Below are positions 6,432 through 13,438 of a DNA stretch of 14,495 nucleotides, piece by piece; the first letter of the stretch is position 1; every line of letters begins with the position of its first letter. The notes beneath the pieces are model-generated. The model was not told the DNA's origin. It worked only from the letters and a program-made list of their open reading frames with translations, and searched no databases. This DNA is from CAIXOZ01 sp046091285 (lineage in GTDB: Bacteria > Cyanobacteriota > Cyanobacteriia > PCC-6307 > Cyanobiaceae). The translations under genes and the position numbers were made by a program. The stretch spans positions 1 through 14,495 of the forward strand of contig JBJTBH010000153.1 in NCBI GenBank assembly GCA_046091285.1. Reading direction: 5' to 3'.

Positions 6432-7254
6432 GGGCATAACGGCGATAGAGGAAATCAAGCGCGTGGTTACGCAACTGGCCGTAACGCGGATCCCGTTGAA
6501 TCACTTCATAGGAGCGGGGACGCTCAAACGGAATCGAAAGGATCTCGCCGATGGTGGCGGAGGGACCATTGGTCATCATCACGACCCGATCCGCCAGGAA
6601 CAGGGCCTCATCAATGTCATGGGTGATCATCAGAACGGTCGGTCTGTGTTCACGCCAGATCGCAAGAAGTTCCTCCTGAAGTTCCTCCTTGGTGATCGCA
6701 TCAAGGGCACCAAAGGGTTCATCCAACACCAGAACGGCAGGATTGACCGCCAGGGCGCGGGCAATGGCCACCCGCTGACGCATGCCGCCTGAAATTTCCG
6801 CCGGCTTCTTCTGGCGGGCCTCGAGCAGGCCCACCATCTCCAGGTGATGATCCACCACGGCCTGCTGTTCCGATTTCGAGAGCTCGGAACGGGCAGCGCG
6901 GACCGCCAGGGCCACGTTCTGTTGGACCGTCTGCCAGGGAAGCAGGGAATAGTTCTGAAAGACCACCATCCGATCAGGACCCGGAAGTTCGATCGGTACG
7001 CCCTTCAGCGTCACTGTTCCATGGCTGGGATTAAGGAATCCCGACACCATGTTCAGCATGGTGGATTTACCGCAACCGGAATGACCGATCACACATAGAA
7101 ACTCACCCTGACTGACCTGGAGATTGATATCGCGCAAGGCCTCGAACGGACCATTGCGGGTCTGAAAGACCTGACCGACCCCATGGAAGCTGAGGAAAGC
7201 CGATTCGGGGTGATCGGCCGTGCTGATCGGAGGTGAAGCCTGAACATCCAGCAT
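6415..7254 (-). CDS. nrtD: Nitrate/nitrite ABC importer, ATP-binding subunit NrtD
   Basis: One of the two non-identical ATPases of the NrtABCD importer; it powers nitrate/nitrite uptake across the cytoplasmic membrane. The 279-residue protein carries Walker A GHSGCGKST (57-65), Q-loop FQNYSLLPWQ (about 99-108), signature ISGGMRQ (154-160), Walker B VLVLDEP (174-180) and the switch histidine H212 (ITHD). It has no regulatory extension, unlike NrtC. The start ATG 7254 lies 9 bases after the nrtC stop, and the 3' end overlaps the regulator gene, so translation of the three is probably linked. Its Q-loop region is almost identical in nucleotide sequence to that of nrtC. Confidence 0.95.
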   Translation of the reverse strand: MLDVQASPPISTADHPESAFLSFHGVGQVFQTRNGPFEALRDINLQVSQGEFLCVIGHSGCGKSTMLNMVSGFLNPSHGTVTLKGVPIELPGPDRMVVFQNYSLLPWQTVQQNVALAVRAARSELSKSEQQAVVDHHLEMVGLLEARQKKPAEISGGMRQRVAIARALAVNPAVLVLDEPFGALDAITKEELQEELLAIWREHRPTVLMITHDIDEALFLADRVVMMTNGPSATIGEILSIPFERPRSYEVIQRDPRYGQLRNHALDFLYRRYAHDDDA

Positions 7255-7263
7255 GGGGAGATC

Positions 7264-9282
7264 TCAGCGAACAGAGGACAACGAAGCCGCCGCTGTCAGA
7301 GCGGGGAGATTGACGGATTCCACCGCAATGGTGGCTGCGAACGGCAGGCCTTCGAGATAATGAAGAGGGGCATCCTGATCGAAGCGACCACCGTCTGCGA
7401 GGGTGAAGGGCTGACGATCCGGCCGCAGCACCGGCAGACCGGCCCGCTCGAGCGCCGCATCACAGAGATCAAGGCGATACACCTGCGACAACAATTCCAG
7501 GCGATTGGCGGGAAATGGACTCCACCCCCAGCGGCTGAACTGGGTGAGGATCCAAGCCCCCTCCGCCTGATCAGGGGTCTGAGCCCGATCGGCGTGGTAG
7601 CGGTTCAGCAACAGCAGATCGCTGGAACGTTCACCGGTACCGAAATCAAACTGACGCTGCAACGCCGGGGCAGACGCGGGACCCAGCCAGCGGGGTTGAC
7701 AGAGCAGAGCCGTCAGCTGGGTGCGATGGGCACCGTCGTCACACCACTGACCCGCCCGCATCAGCCCGGCACACAGGGCCAGCAGCGCCTCGCGATGGCG
7801 CAGCGCCCAGTCCTCACGGCAGGTGAGCACCTTCTCGGGATGGCGTGACCAGATCTCCCGGTCGGTGGCCAGCACGTAGGCCAGGCCATCATCCACCGCC
7901 CTGGCGACGCGGTAACGGCCGGCGATGAAGCCATCGATCTCACCGGACACCAGGGCGGCCTGCATCGCCATCGGCGACAGGGGCACCCAGCGGACCTCCC
8001 GTTCAGGATCGATGCCACCGCTGGCGAGCCAGTGGCGCAGCAGCAGATCCTGCATGCTGCCCTTTTCGGCAAGCCCCAGACGCAGTTGGTCGCCCTGCAG
8101 GCGGAGATGGGCCGCCAGAGTGGCAAGGTCGCGCACGCCACGCTCCAGCCAGCTGCGGGCCAGGCAGAGCGCATTGCCGTTGCGGGTCACCGTCATCGGG
8201 GTGACCGCCGGCCAGGGCGTCCGCCCACCAAGCCCGAGCGCCAGGGCCAGGGGCGTGGTGGCGGAGGTGATCGCGGCGTCGAGTTCACCGGCGATCAGCT
8301 TTTCCTCCAGTTGCTGCCAGCGGGCAAACGGCACCGGCAAGACCGTCACGGCCGCTGGATCAAACAGCCCCTGCTCCAGGGCCACCGCCAACGGGGCGAT
8401 GTCGAGACCGGGGAGATAGCCGAGGCGGATGGCCACCGGCAGGGTGCTGCTGCTGAGCGGGGCGCTGACGATCTCCTGGCTCTGGGCCTGCTGACGCTGA
8501 CGCTGACGGCGCTGCTGCTGCAGAAAACCGATCAGTTCACTGCGCAGACCGTAGTAATCGGGATGCTCCATCACCGCCAGGCGCTCCCGGGGGCGGGGCA
8601 GCGGCACCTCCAGGATCTGACCGATGCGGGCCTCCGGACCATTGGTGAGCATCACCACCCGATCGGAGAGGAGCAGGGCTTCATCGACGTCATGGGTGAC
8701 CATGACGGTGGTGATGCCGGTCTGCTGGCAGATCTGCATCAGCTGCTGCTGAAGGTTGCCGCGGGTGAGCGCATCAAGGGCACCGAAGGGCTCATCAAGC
8801 AGCAGCAACCTCGGTTGAATCGCCAGGGCCCGGGCGATCGCCACCCGTTGACGCATGCCACCGGAGAGCTCGGAGGGGAAGCGATCGGCCGCAGCCTTCA
8901 GACCGACCAGGACAAGGTTCCGTTCCACGAGCTCCTCGCGCTCGGCCACCGAGAGGTGACGAAGCACATTGGAGACCGCCAGATTGATGTTCTGACGAAC
9001 GGTCTGCCAGGGAAGCAGGGAATAGTTCTGAAACACCACCATCCGATCAGGGCCTGGGGTGGTGACCTCCCGTCCATCAAGGATGATGCCGCCGGTACTG
9101 GCCGTGGTCAGGCCAGCCAGAAGATTGAGAAGCGTTGATTTTCCGCAACCCGAGTGACCGATCAGGGAGACGAATTCGCCTTCCGCGATGGTGAGGTCAA
9201 TATTCTTGAGAGCGATGTACTGACCGCCATCCGGCAACGGGAAGCTCTGGGTGACGTCATCAACAGTAATCAGGCCAGCCAT
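7264..9282 (-). CDS. nrtC: Nitrate/nitrite ABC importer, ATP-binding subunit NrtC with NrtA-like regulatory domain
   Basis: A two-domain subunit of 672 residues, the normal NrtC size. The N-terminal ATPase (about 1-255) has Walker A GHSGCGKST (42-50), signature LSGGMRQ (139-145), Walker B LLLLDEP (159-165) and switch H197. A Gln/Arg-rich linker (about 255-270) joins it to a C-terminal domain (about 282-672) related to the solute-binding protein NrtA. In other cyanobacteria that domain mediates inhibition of uptake by ammonium. ATG 9282 follows the nrtB stop by one base, with GGAGG upstream inside nrtB. The frame is open further upstream, but that would overlap nrtB and begin before the family's usual MxxLITVDDV start. 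Confidence 0.96.
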   Translation of the reverse strand: MAGLITVDDVTQSFPLPDGGQYIALKNIDLTIAEGEFVSLIGHSGCGKSTLLNLLAGLTTASTGGIILDGREVTTPGPDRMVVFQNYSLLPWQTVRQNINLAVSNVLRHLSVAEREELVERNLVLVGLKAAADRFPSELSGGMRQRVAIARALAIQPRLLLLDEPFGALDALTRGNLQQQLMQICQQTGITTVMVTHDVDEALLLSDRVVMLTNGPEARIGQILEVPLPRPRERLAVMEHPDYYGLRSELIGFLQQQRRQRQRQQAQSQEIVSAPLSSSTLPVAIRLGYLPGLDIAPLAVALEQGLFDPAAVTVLPVPFARWQQLEEKLIAGELDAAITSATTPLALALGLGGRTPWPAVTPMTVTRNGNALCLARSWLERGVRDLATLAAHLRLQGDQLRLGLAEKGSMQDLLLRHWLASGGIDPEREVRWVPLSPMAMQAALVSGEIDGFIAGRYRVARAVDDGLAYVLATDREIWSRHPEKVLTCREDWALRHREALLALCAGLMRAGQWCDDGAHRTQLTALLCQPRWLGPASAPALQRQFDFGTGERSSDLLLLNRYHADRAQTPDQAEGAWILTQFSRWGWSPFPANRLELLSQVYRLDLCDAALERAGLPVLRPDRQPFTLADGGRFDQDAPLHYLEGLPFAATIAVESVNLPALTAAASLSSVR
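8491..8508. repeat. Three tandem hexamers (CTGACG) inside the nrtC linker
   Basis: CTGACG occurs three times in tandem, followed by a GCTGCTGCTG run to about 8520. On the coding strand the stretch encodes the Gln/Arg-rich linker between the ATPase and the NrtA-like domain. Changes of one unit would add or remove two residues without shifting the frame. Confidence 0.7.
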
Positions 9283-9283
9283 C

Positions 9284-10126
9284 TCAGCGACGTCCTCCGC
9301 TGACACGATCACCAACGAATCCCACCAATCGATCGAGAAGCAGACCGACCAGACCGACGACCACAATCGCCAGAATGATCTGGCTGGTGCTGGAGTCGCC
9401 GCCGGCGTTATAGGCATCCCAGATGAAGAAGCCGATGCCACCATCGGCCTTCAGCATCTCCGCCGCCACAATTGCCAACCAGGCCAGGCCGACAGAAATG
9501 CGCAGACCCGTGAAAACATACGGAGCTGTGGCCGGCAGAAGAATATCGCGCAGATAACTGCGTTTGCGCAACCTCAGCACCCGGGCCACATTGGTGTAGT
9601 CCTGGGGAATCTCACGGATGCCAACAGCGGTATTGATCACGATCGGCCAGACGGCCGTGATGAAAATCACGAAAATGGCCGCAGAATCCGCCTGCTGCAG
9701 CAAAAGCAACGAAATCGGCAGCCAGGCCAGAGGTGGAACGGTGCGCAGCACCTGGATCTGGGGGTCGTAGCCGCGACGCAGTAATTCGTTGAGGCCGATC
9801 GCCAGGCCAGCGGCAATGCCGACGACAGCCGCCAGGGTGTAGCCAACAGCAACGCGCTGCAACGAGATGAAAATCTGAATCCCAAGGCCCTTGGAGGTTC
9901 CTCCCTCATCGTAGAAGGGCTTGATGATGTACGGATCCCAGGTCTGAGTGACCACCTGAATCGGACCTGGAAACCCTTCGGTGTTCAGCGTGGACAACAG
10001 CTGCCAGACCAGCAGTGTCAGGCCGATGCAAACGACTGGGGGAAGGATCTGGCGACGCAGAGCCAACCGACGGCCCTGGCTTCGGGGTCGGCGCGGACGG
10101 CTTTGTCGGGCAACCGCTGGGGTCAT
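9284..10126 (-). CDS. nrtB: Nitrate/nitrite ABC importer, permease subunit NrtB
   Basis: The membrane channel subunit of the importer, 280 residues, of the binding-protein-dependent permease family. An arginine-rich cytoplasmic N-terminus (residues 7-25) precedes hydrophobic segments at about 29-46, 94-114, 131-144, 149-170, 208-223 and 247-268. The EAA-type loop that docks on the ATPases is ARVLRLRKRSYLRDILLPAT (181-200), followed by the typical GLRIS. ATG 10126 has no clear ribosome-binding sequence. It is separated from nrtA by 96 bases that contain a hairpin, whereas nrtB, nrtC and nrtD are packed almost without gaps. Confidence 0.95.
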   Translation of the reverse strand: MTPAVARQSRPRRPRSQGRRLALRRQILPPVVCIGLTLLVWQLLSTLNTEGFPGPIQVVTQTWDPYIIKPFYDEGGTSKGLGIQIFISLQRVAVGYTLAAVVGIAAGLAIGLNELLRRGYDPQIQVLRTVPPLAWLPISLLLLQQADSAAIFVIFITAVWPIVINTAVGIREIPQDYTNVARVLRLRKRSYLRDILLPATAPYVFTGLRISVGLAWLAIVAAEMLKADGGIGFFIWDAYNAGGDSSTSQIILAIVVVGLVGLLLDRLVGFVGDRVSGGRR

Positions 10127-10154
10127 GAATTCAATCGAGGAAGGAGAAAGGAAA

Positions 10155-10176
10155 GGGACCGTTGCGATGCGGTCCC
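10155..10176 (-). promoter_or_regulatory. Intercistronic hairpin between nrtA and nrtB
   Basis: GGGACCG (10155-10161) and CGGTCCC (10170-10176) form a perfect 7-bp stem around an 8-base loop, between the nrtA stop and the nrtB start. On the transcribed strand the stem is followed by pyrimidines (TTTCCTTTCTCC), not a clean T-run. It may partly terminate transcription or protect the 3' end of nrtA mRNA, so that more binding protein is made than membrane complex. The stem is seen; the role is inferred. Confidence 0.55.
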
Positions 10177-10222
10177 CGAACGATGGGTCAGAACAACACC
10201 CGCCAATGCAGGGAGTTGACGA

Positions 10223-11527
10223 TCAGCGCAGGGCCTTGATCTTGAGACTATCGAGATAAGCACTCGGCTTGCTGGCGTCAAACTTCACGCCATCAAAGAA
10301 CACCTCAACACCGCGGGAATCACCACTGGGAATGGCGCCGATGCCGTTGGCCTTGGCGGCCGTGCGCCAGAGATCAGAGCGATTCACCTTATCAACCAGA
10401 GCCTTGATGTTGGTGCTCCTGGGCAGGTAACCCCAGCGGATATCTTCCGTCACGAACCAGGTGTCATGGCTCTTATAAGGGAAAGAAGCGTTGTTCTTGA
10501 AGAACAACATCCGGTACGGAGAATTCTTGACGTTGCGACCGTCACCATAATCGACATCGCCCTGCAGACGGGGCAGCAGATCAGCGACGCCGGCTTTCAC
10601 ATACTTGTCCTGGGCGAGAATCTGAGCCAGTTCGTTGGTGTTGGCAGGATTGTCGGCCCACTGCTGCGCCTGCTGGACGGCCATGATCAGTCGCAGGGTG
10701 GCGTTGGGGTTCTTCTTCACCCAGTCGGCGCGCAGAGAGAAGGCCTTCTCAGGGTGCTGCTTCCAGATCTCACCGGTCTGAAGCACGGTGTAGCCGAGCT
10801 TCTTATTGACCAGACGCTCATTCCAGGGTTCACCGACACAGAAGACATCCATGGTGCCGGACTGCATGTTGGCAACCATCTGCGGCGGCGGAATCACCAC
10901 AAGATCCGTTTTCTTGTTCGGATCGACACCGTTGGCAGCCAGCCAGTAACGCATCCACAGATCATGGGTTCCACCCGGGAAGGTGACCGCACCCTTGAAC
11001 TTATCGCCGGTGCCGTTCTTCTTATCGACCACGGTGCCAAGGTTGGCCGTGCGCACCTTCAGCTTGGCCGGCAGAAAGTCCTTGGAAGCGGAGATGGCCT
11101 GACCCTGGGTATTCAGGCGGGCGACAATATACATTGGCACCGGCTGGCGGCTCTTGCTGATGGCCCCCGTGGTCAGCAGGTAAGGCATCGGCGAGAGGAT
11201 GTGGGCGCCGTCAATGCCACCGCGACTGCCGCCAAGCTCGAGATTGTCGCGGGTGACCGCCCAGGAGGTCTGCTTCTTGAGCTCGACCCCGGTCATGCCC
11301 ATCTTGGCGAAGAAGCCCTTCTCCTTGGCAATGATCAGGGGTGCAGCATCGGTGAGGGCAATGAATCCCAGATCCACCGCGGTGGTTTCAGGCTTGCCGG
11401 GAGCGGCAGGCGCCGCCTGGGCCGGCAGGCCGGCCAGCAGGCTCAGGCCACCACTGAGCTGAACGATGACCCCAGCACTGGCGAACAGGCTGGTGCGCAG
11501 GAATTGACGACGGGAAGACAGGAACAT
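10223..11527 (-). CDS. nrtA: Nitrate/nitrite-binding periplasmic protein NrtA (Tat-type signal, no lipobox)
   Basis: The solute-binding subunit of NrtABCD, 434 residues. The N-terminus has a twin-arginine signal, SSRRQFL (RR at 6-7), then a hydrophobic stretch and a likely signal-peptidase site after AQA (36-38). No cysteine occurs in the first 60 residues, so there is no lipobox; the NrtA proteins of S. elongatus and Synechocystis are lipoproteins. Conserved family stretches include SWAVTRDNLELGG and GGIDGAHILSPMPY. W89 and H188 (GGTHDLW) appear to correspond to nitrate-contacting residues described for Synechocystis NrtA. ATG 11527 is preferred over TTG 11533, which would add only two residues. 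First gene of the nrt operon, with a leader/promoter region of about 330 bases upstream. Confidence 0.95.
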   Translation of the reverse strand: MFLSSRRQFLRTSLFASAGVIVQLSGGLSLLAGLPAQAAPAAPGKPETTAVDLGFIALTDAAPLIIAKEKGFFAKMGMTGVELKKQTSWAVTRDNLELGGSRGGIDGAHILSPMPYLLTTGAISKSRQPVPMYIVARLNTQGQAISASKDFLPAKLKVRTANLGTVVDKKNGTGDKFKGAVTFPGGTHDLWMRYWLAANGVDPNKKTDLVVIPPPQMVANMQSGTMDVFCVGEPWNERLVNKKLGYTVLQTGEIWKQHPEKAFSLRADWVKKNPNATLRLIMAVQQAQQWADNPANTNELAQILAQDKYVKAGVADLLPRLQGDVDYGDGRNVKNSPYRMLFFKNNASFPYKSHDTWFVTEDIRWGYLPRSTNIKALVDKVNRSDLWRTAAKANGIGAIPSGDSRGVEVFFDGVKFDASKPSAYLDSLKIKALR

Positions 11528-11863
11528 GAGCAACGTGCTGGGGGATGCGGATCAGCGTGAATCGGGTTGTTCGCCATGGGCTCAACCGAAAGCACATCGA
11601 AGAATGCCAACCGGAGCATCAGACATCTGAGCGCAAGAAGCCCTCAACCTGTCCAGGAATGATCCAGGGATTCAGTGATGCAATGACAGGACTGGCCAAC
11701 AGTCACCGTGGGACCTGACGCACCCCATCCGGTGAGAAATGCTGGCGCATAGGCTGACCAACGCACCTTAGAACACCACACGAGCGCACACCCCACTGGT
11801 CACGATTGCTACAGACGCGCAAACGGAATGGTTAATTTGGCTACAAAAAAGCCGGTTGGTCCC
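11528..11863 (-). promoter_or_regulatory. Promoter/leader region of nrtABCD with two NtcA-like sites
   Basis: No gene is visible here. Read on the minus strand there are two five-of-six matches to GTA-N8-TAC: GTA-N8-AAC (11844-11831) and GTA-N8-GAC (11812-11799). Their centres are 32 bases apart, about three helical turns. Possible -10 boxes are TAGCAA (11811-11806), 19 bases after the distal site, and TAAGGT (11770-11765), 28 bases after the proximal site; neither spacing is ideal. Transcription from here would leave a leader of some 230-270 bases. A 6-bp inverted repeat (648-653 with 685-690 of the 11,000 block) lies in the leader. A six-T run (minus strand) follows the upstream gene's stop but lacks a good stem, so read-through from cnaT is possible. 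Confidence 0.45.
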
Positions 11864-12325
11864 TCAGGGTTCGATCAGGCCGAATTCCTGCAGGGCCCGA
11901 GGCAGATTGCGGTGTTCATGGCCGGGATGACTCAGTTTCACCAGCGCGAACCGCTGCAGCTCCTCCAGGCGCTGCCAGCCCTCCGGGCGCAGAACAAGAC
12001 CGAGCTGATCCGCTGAACGCACCACCCCATCCGGCCACTGCTCCCGCTGCTGCCATGGTTCTGCGCAGGCCGGCGGCAGCAGCCGTGCCGGCCCATCCGG
12101 CAACGCTGCGGTGCGCTCCAGCAGCCAGGCCCTCAGGGCCTGCACGGCCTCATCCTGATCCGGCCAGTCCAGCAGTCGCTGCCGATCCTGGAGATCCAGC
12201 GCCGCCCAGTGCACCAGCTTCAGCTTGACGCCAGCCAGATCGAGCTTGCGACGCACCGCCATCGGGATGCAGCGCAACGAGGCTGTGAAGTCCTCCTCAA
12301 AGCGAAAGCATTGGCTGGCCCTCAC
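11864..12325 (-). CDS. Nitrate-reductase-associated protein (cyanobacterial conserved family, function unknown)
   Basis: A 153-residue soluble protein of the family named nitrate reductase associated protein, mostly found near cyanobacterial nitrate reductase and Moco genes. The conserved N-terminal block FRFEEDFTASLRCIPMAVRR (residues 7-26), then KLDLAGVKLKL, is clear, and KLSHPGHEHRN (130-140) is a second conserved patch. No catalytic motif, signal peptide or membrane segment is visible, and its biochemical role is not known to me. The GTG start at 12325 overlaps the cnaT stop as GTGA and is preceded, 7 bases upstream, by a perfect GGAGG, so it is translationally coupled to cnaT. The frame stays open further upstream only as an overlap with cnaT. 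Confidence 0.88.
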   Translation of the reverse strand: MRASQCFRFEEDFTASLRCIPMAVRRKLDLAGVKLKLVHWAALDLQDRQRLLDWPDQDEAVQALRAWLLERTAALPDGPARLLPPACAEPWQQREQWPDGVVRSADQLGLVLRPEGWQRLEELQRFALVKLSHPGHEHRNLPRALQEFGLIEP

Positions 12326-13368
12326 CGCATCGCCTCCAGCAGCGCCAGCCCGGAACGGGCCTGAAGCAGGGCCCGGGCCTGATCGATCGCCGCCGGCAAC
12401 TCGGCGAACAGACCGGCGAACCAGAGATAGGCCCCGAGATTCCAGATCAGCCCGGTCGCCAGGGGGCCTCGACCGGCGAGCGCCTCCAGGGCCTGATCCC
12501 GCCACCCCTCCAGACCGGTCCAGGCCACCTCCGGCGCTTCAAGACCATGCTCCCGGGGATGGAGCAGCAGGCGCTCCGCCTCGCCCCCGCGGACCCGAGC
12601 CGTGATCCCGGCTCTGGTGGTCGGCAGATCGGTGGAGCCCTCCAGACCCTTGACCGTGAGCACATCGGTCTCACCCGCCGCACGCAGGGCCTCCCAGGCG
12701 CGCTGTTCGGTCGGCGGATGCACAAAGCCGCTCACCAGCAGATGCTCTCCCTGATGGGGCGTCCACAGCAACTCCAGACTGGCCACCGGCGGACGTTTAC
12801 CGATCTCCTCCCGCACCGCCACCAGCTGCTGCGCCAGCGGGAAGTGGTCAGGTTGATGGGTGAGCGCCAGACCATGACGATCCAGGCGCTGCTGAACCAT
12901 CGCCAGCTCCAGGCCACACCAGGTCAGTCCGAGGGCCTCGAACAACTCCGCCAGGGTGACGCCGTACTTGACGGGCATCGGCGAACCACCGTGCAGCACC
13001 ACCGGCACGCCCGCAGCGGCGAGGCCCAGGGCCACCAGAGGCACCAGGGGGGCCGTACGGCTGCGGCCGTCGTACGGAACCCCGAAACAGAGCGGTCGGC
13101 GGCCGGGGGTCCGCAGCGTCGGGCCGTGGCGGCGATAGCTGTCAAGCATGCCGGTCAGCTCCAGGGGAGACGGGCGGCGGATGCGATGGGCAATCAGGAA
13201 GGCGCCAAGCTGGGCGGCACTCGCCTGGGCGCCGAGCATCAGATCCATCGCCTCGCAGGCCTCCTCCCGGCTCAGGCCGACACTGGTGTGCTCCCCACTG
13301 CCCACCTGGCCCAGAAGCTCCCGGAATCGCCTCCGGGCCGGTGGCACTGTGGTCTCGGTACGGTCCAT
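12322..13368 (-). CDS. cnaT: CnaT-like protein, anthranilate phosphoribosyltransferase (TrpD) fold
   Basis: A 348-residue relative of anthranilate phosphoribosyltransferase. The N-terminal helical domain of the glycosyltransferase-3 type spans about 15-85 (LSREEACEAMDLML, QLGAFLIAHRIRRPS). The catalytic domain carries PYDGRSRTAP (98-107) and HGGSPMPVKYG (126-136) in place of the Gly-rich loop of true TrpD. This matches the cyanobacterial group that includes Anabaena CnaT, which is required for expression of the nir operon. I do not think it makes tryptophan. ATG 13368 gives the usual family N-terminus; an ATG at 13434 would leave almost no gap to the divergent nirA. Its stop overlaps the start of the downstream gene. 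The symbol is by similarity and context. Confidence 0.82.
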   Translation of the reverse strand: MDRTETTVPPARRRFRELLGQVGSGEHTSVGLSREEACEAMDLMLGAQASAAQLGAFLIAHRIRRPSPLELTGMLDSYRRHGPTLRTPGRRPLCFGVPYDGRSRTAPLVPLVALGLAAAGVPVVLHGGSPMPVKYGVTLAELFEALGLTWCGLELAMVQQRLDRHGLALTHQPDHFPLAQQLVAVREEIGKRPPVASLELLWTPHQGEHLLVSGFVHPPTEQRAWEALRAAGETDVLTVKGLEGSTDLPTTRAGITARVRGGEAERLLLHPREHGLEAPEVAWTGLEGWRDQALEALAGRGPLATGLIWNLGAYLWFAGLFAELPAAIDQARALLQARSGLALLEAMR

Positions 13369-13370
13369 CT

Positions 13371-13384
13371 GTATCAAACGCAAC
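13371..13384 (+). promoter_or_regulatory. NtcA-like site in the nirA-cnaT divergent region
   Basis: GTA-N8-AAC at 13371-13384 matches GTA-N8-TAC in five of six positions and sits 54 bases before the nirA ATG. The best -10-like element for nirA is TTCAAT at 13411-13416, 26 bases downstream, slightly further than the usual 20-24. The same site begins only 3 bases upstream of the cnaT start codon, where a bound protein would more likely block than activate cnaT. It is the only GT-N10-AC match in the 70-base gap. Confidence 0.4.
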
Positions 13385-13438
13385 ACGAGGTTGGCCCTCC
13401 CCTCGCCACATTCAATCTCCCCAGCCGATCCCATCACG

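Noticed and set aside
8032..9138. 368-codon plus-strand frame antisense to nrtC
   Set aside because: Low-complexity Gln/His/Gly-rich product; nrtC on the minus strand accounts for the sequence.
10466..11560. 364-codon plus-strand frame antisense to nrtA
   Set aside because: No motif, and it overlaps the whole NrtA coding region, which has clear family features.
11528..11830. Riboswitch in the nrtA leader
   Set aside because: Only scattered short stems are visible; no known riboswitch core such as a glutamine or molybdenum-cofactor type could be recognised.
11839..11863. Intrinsic terminator after the nitrate-reductase-associated gene
   Set aside because: There is a six-T run on the minus strand, but the upstream bases form only 3-4 bp stems.
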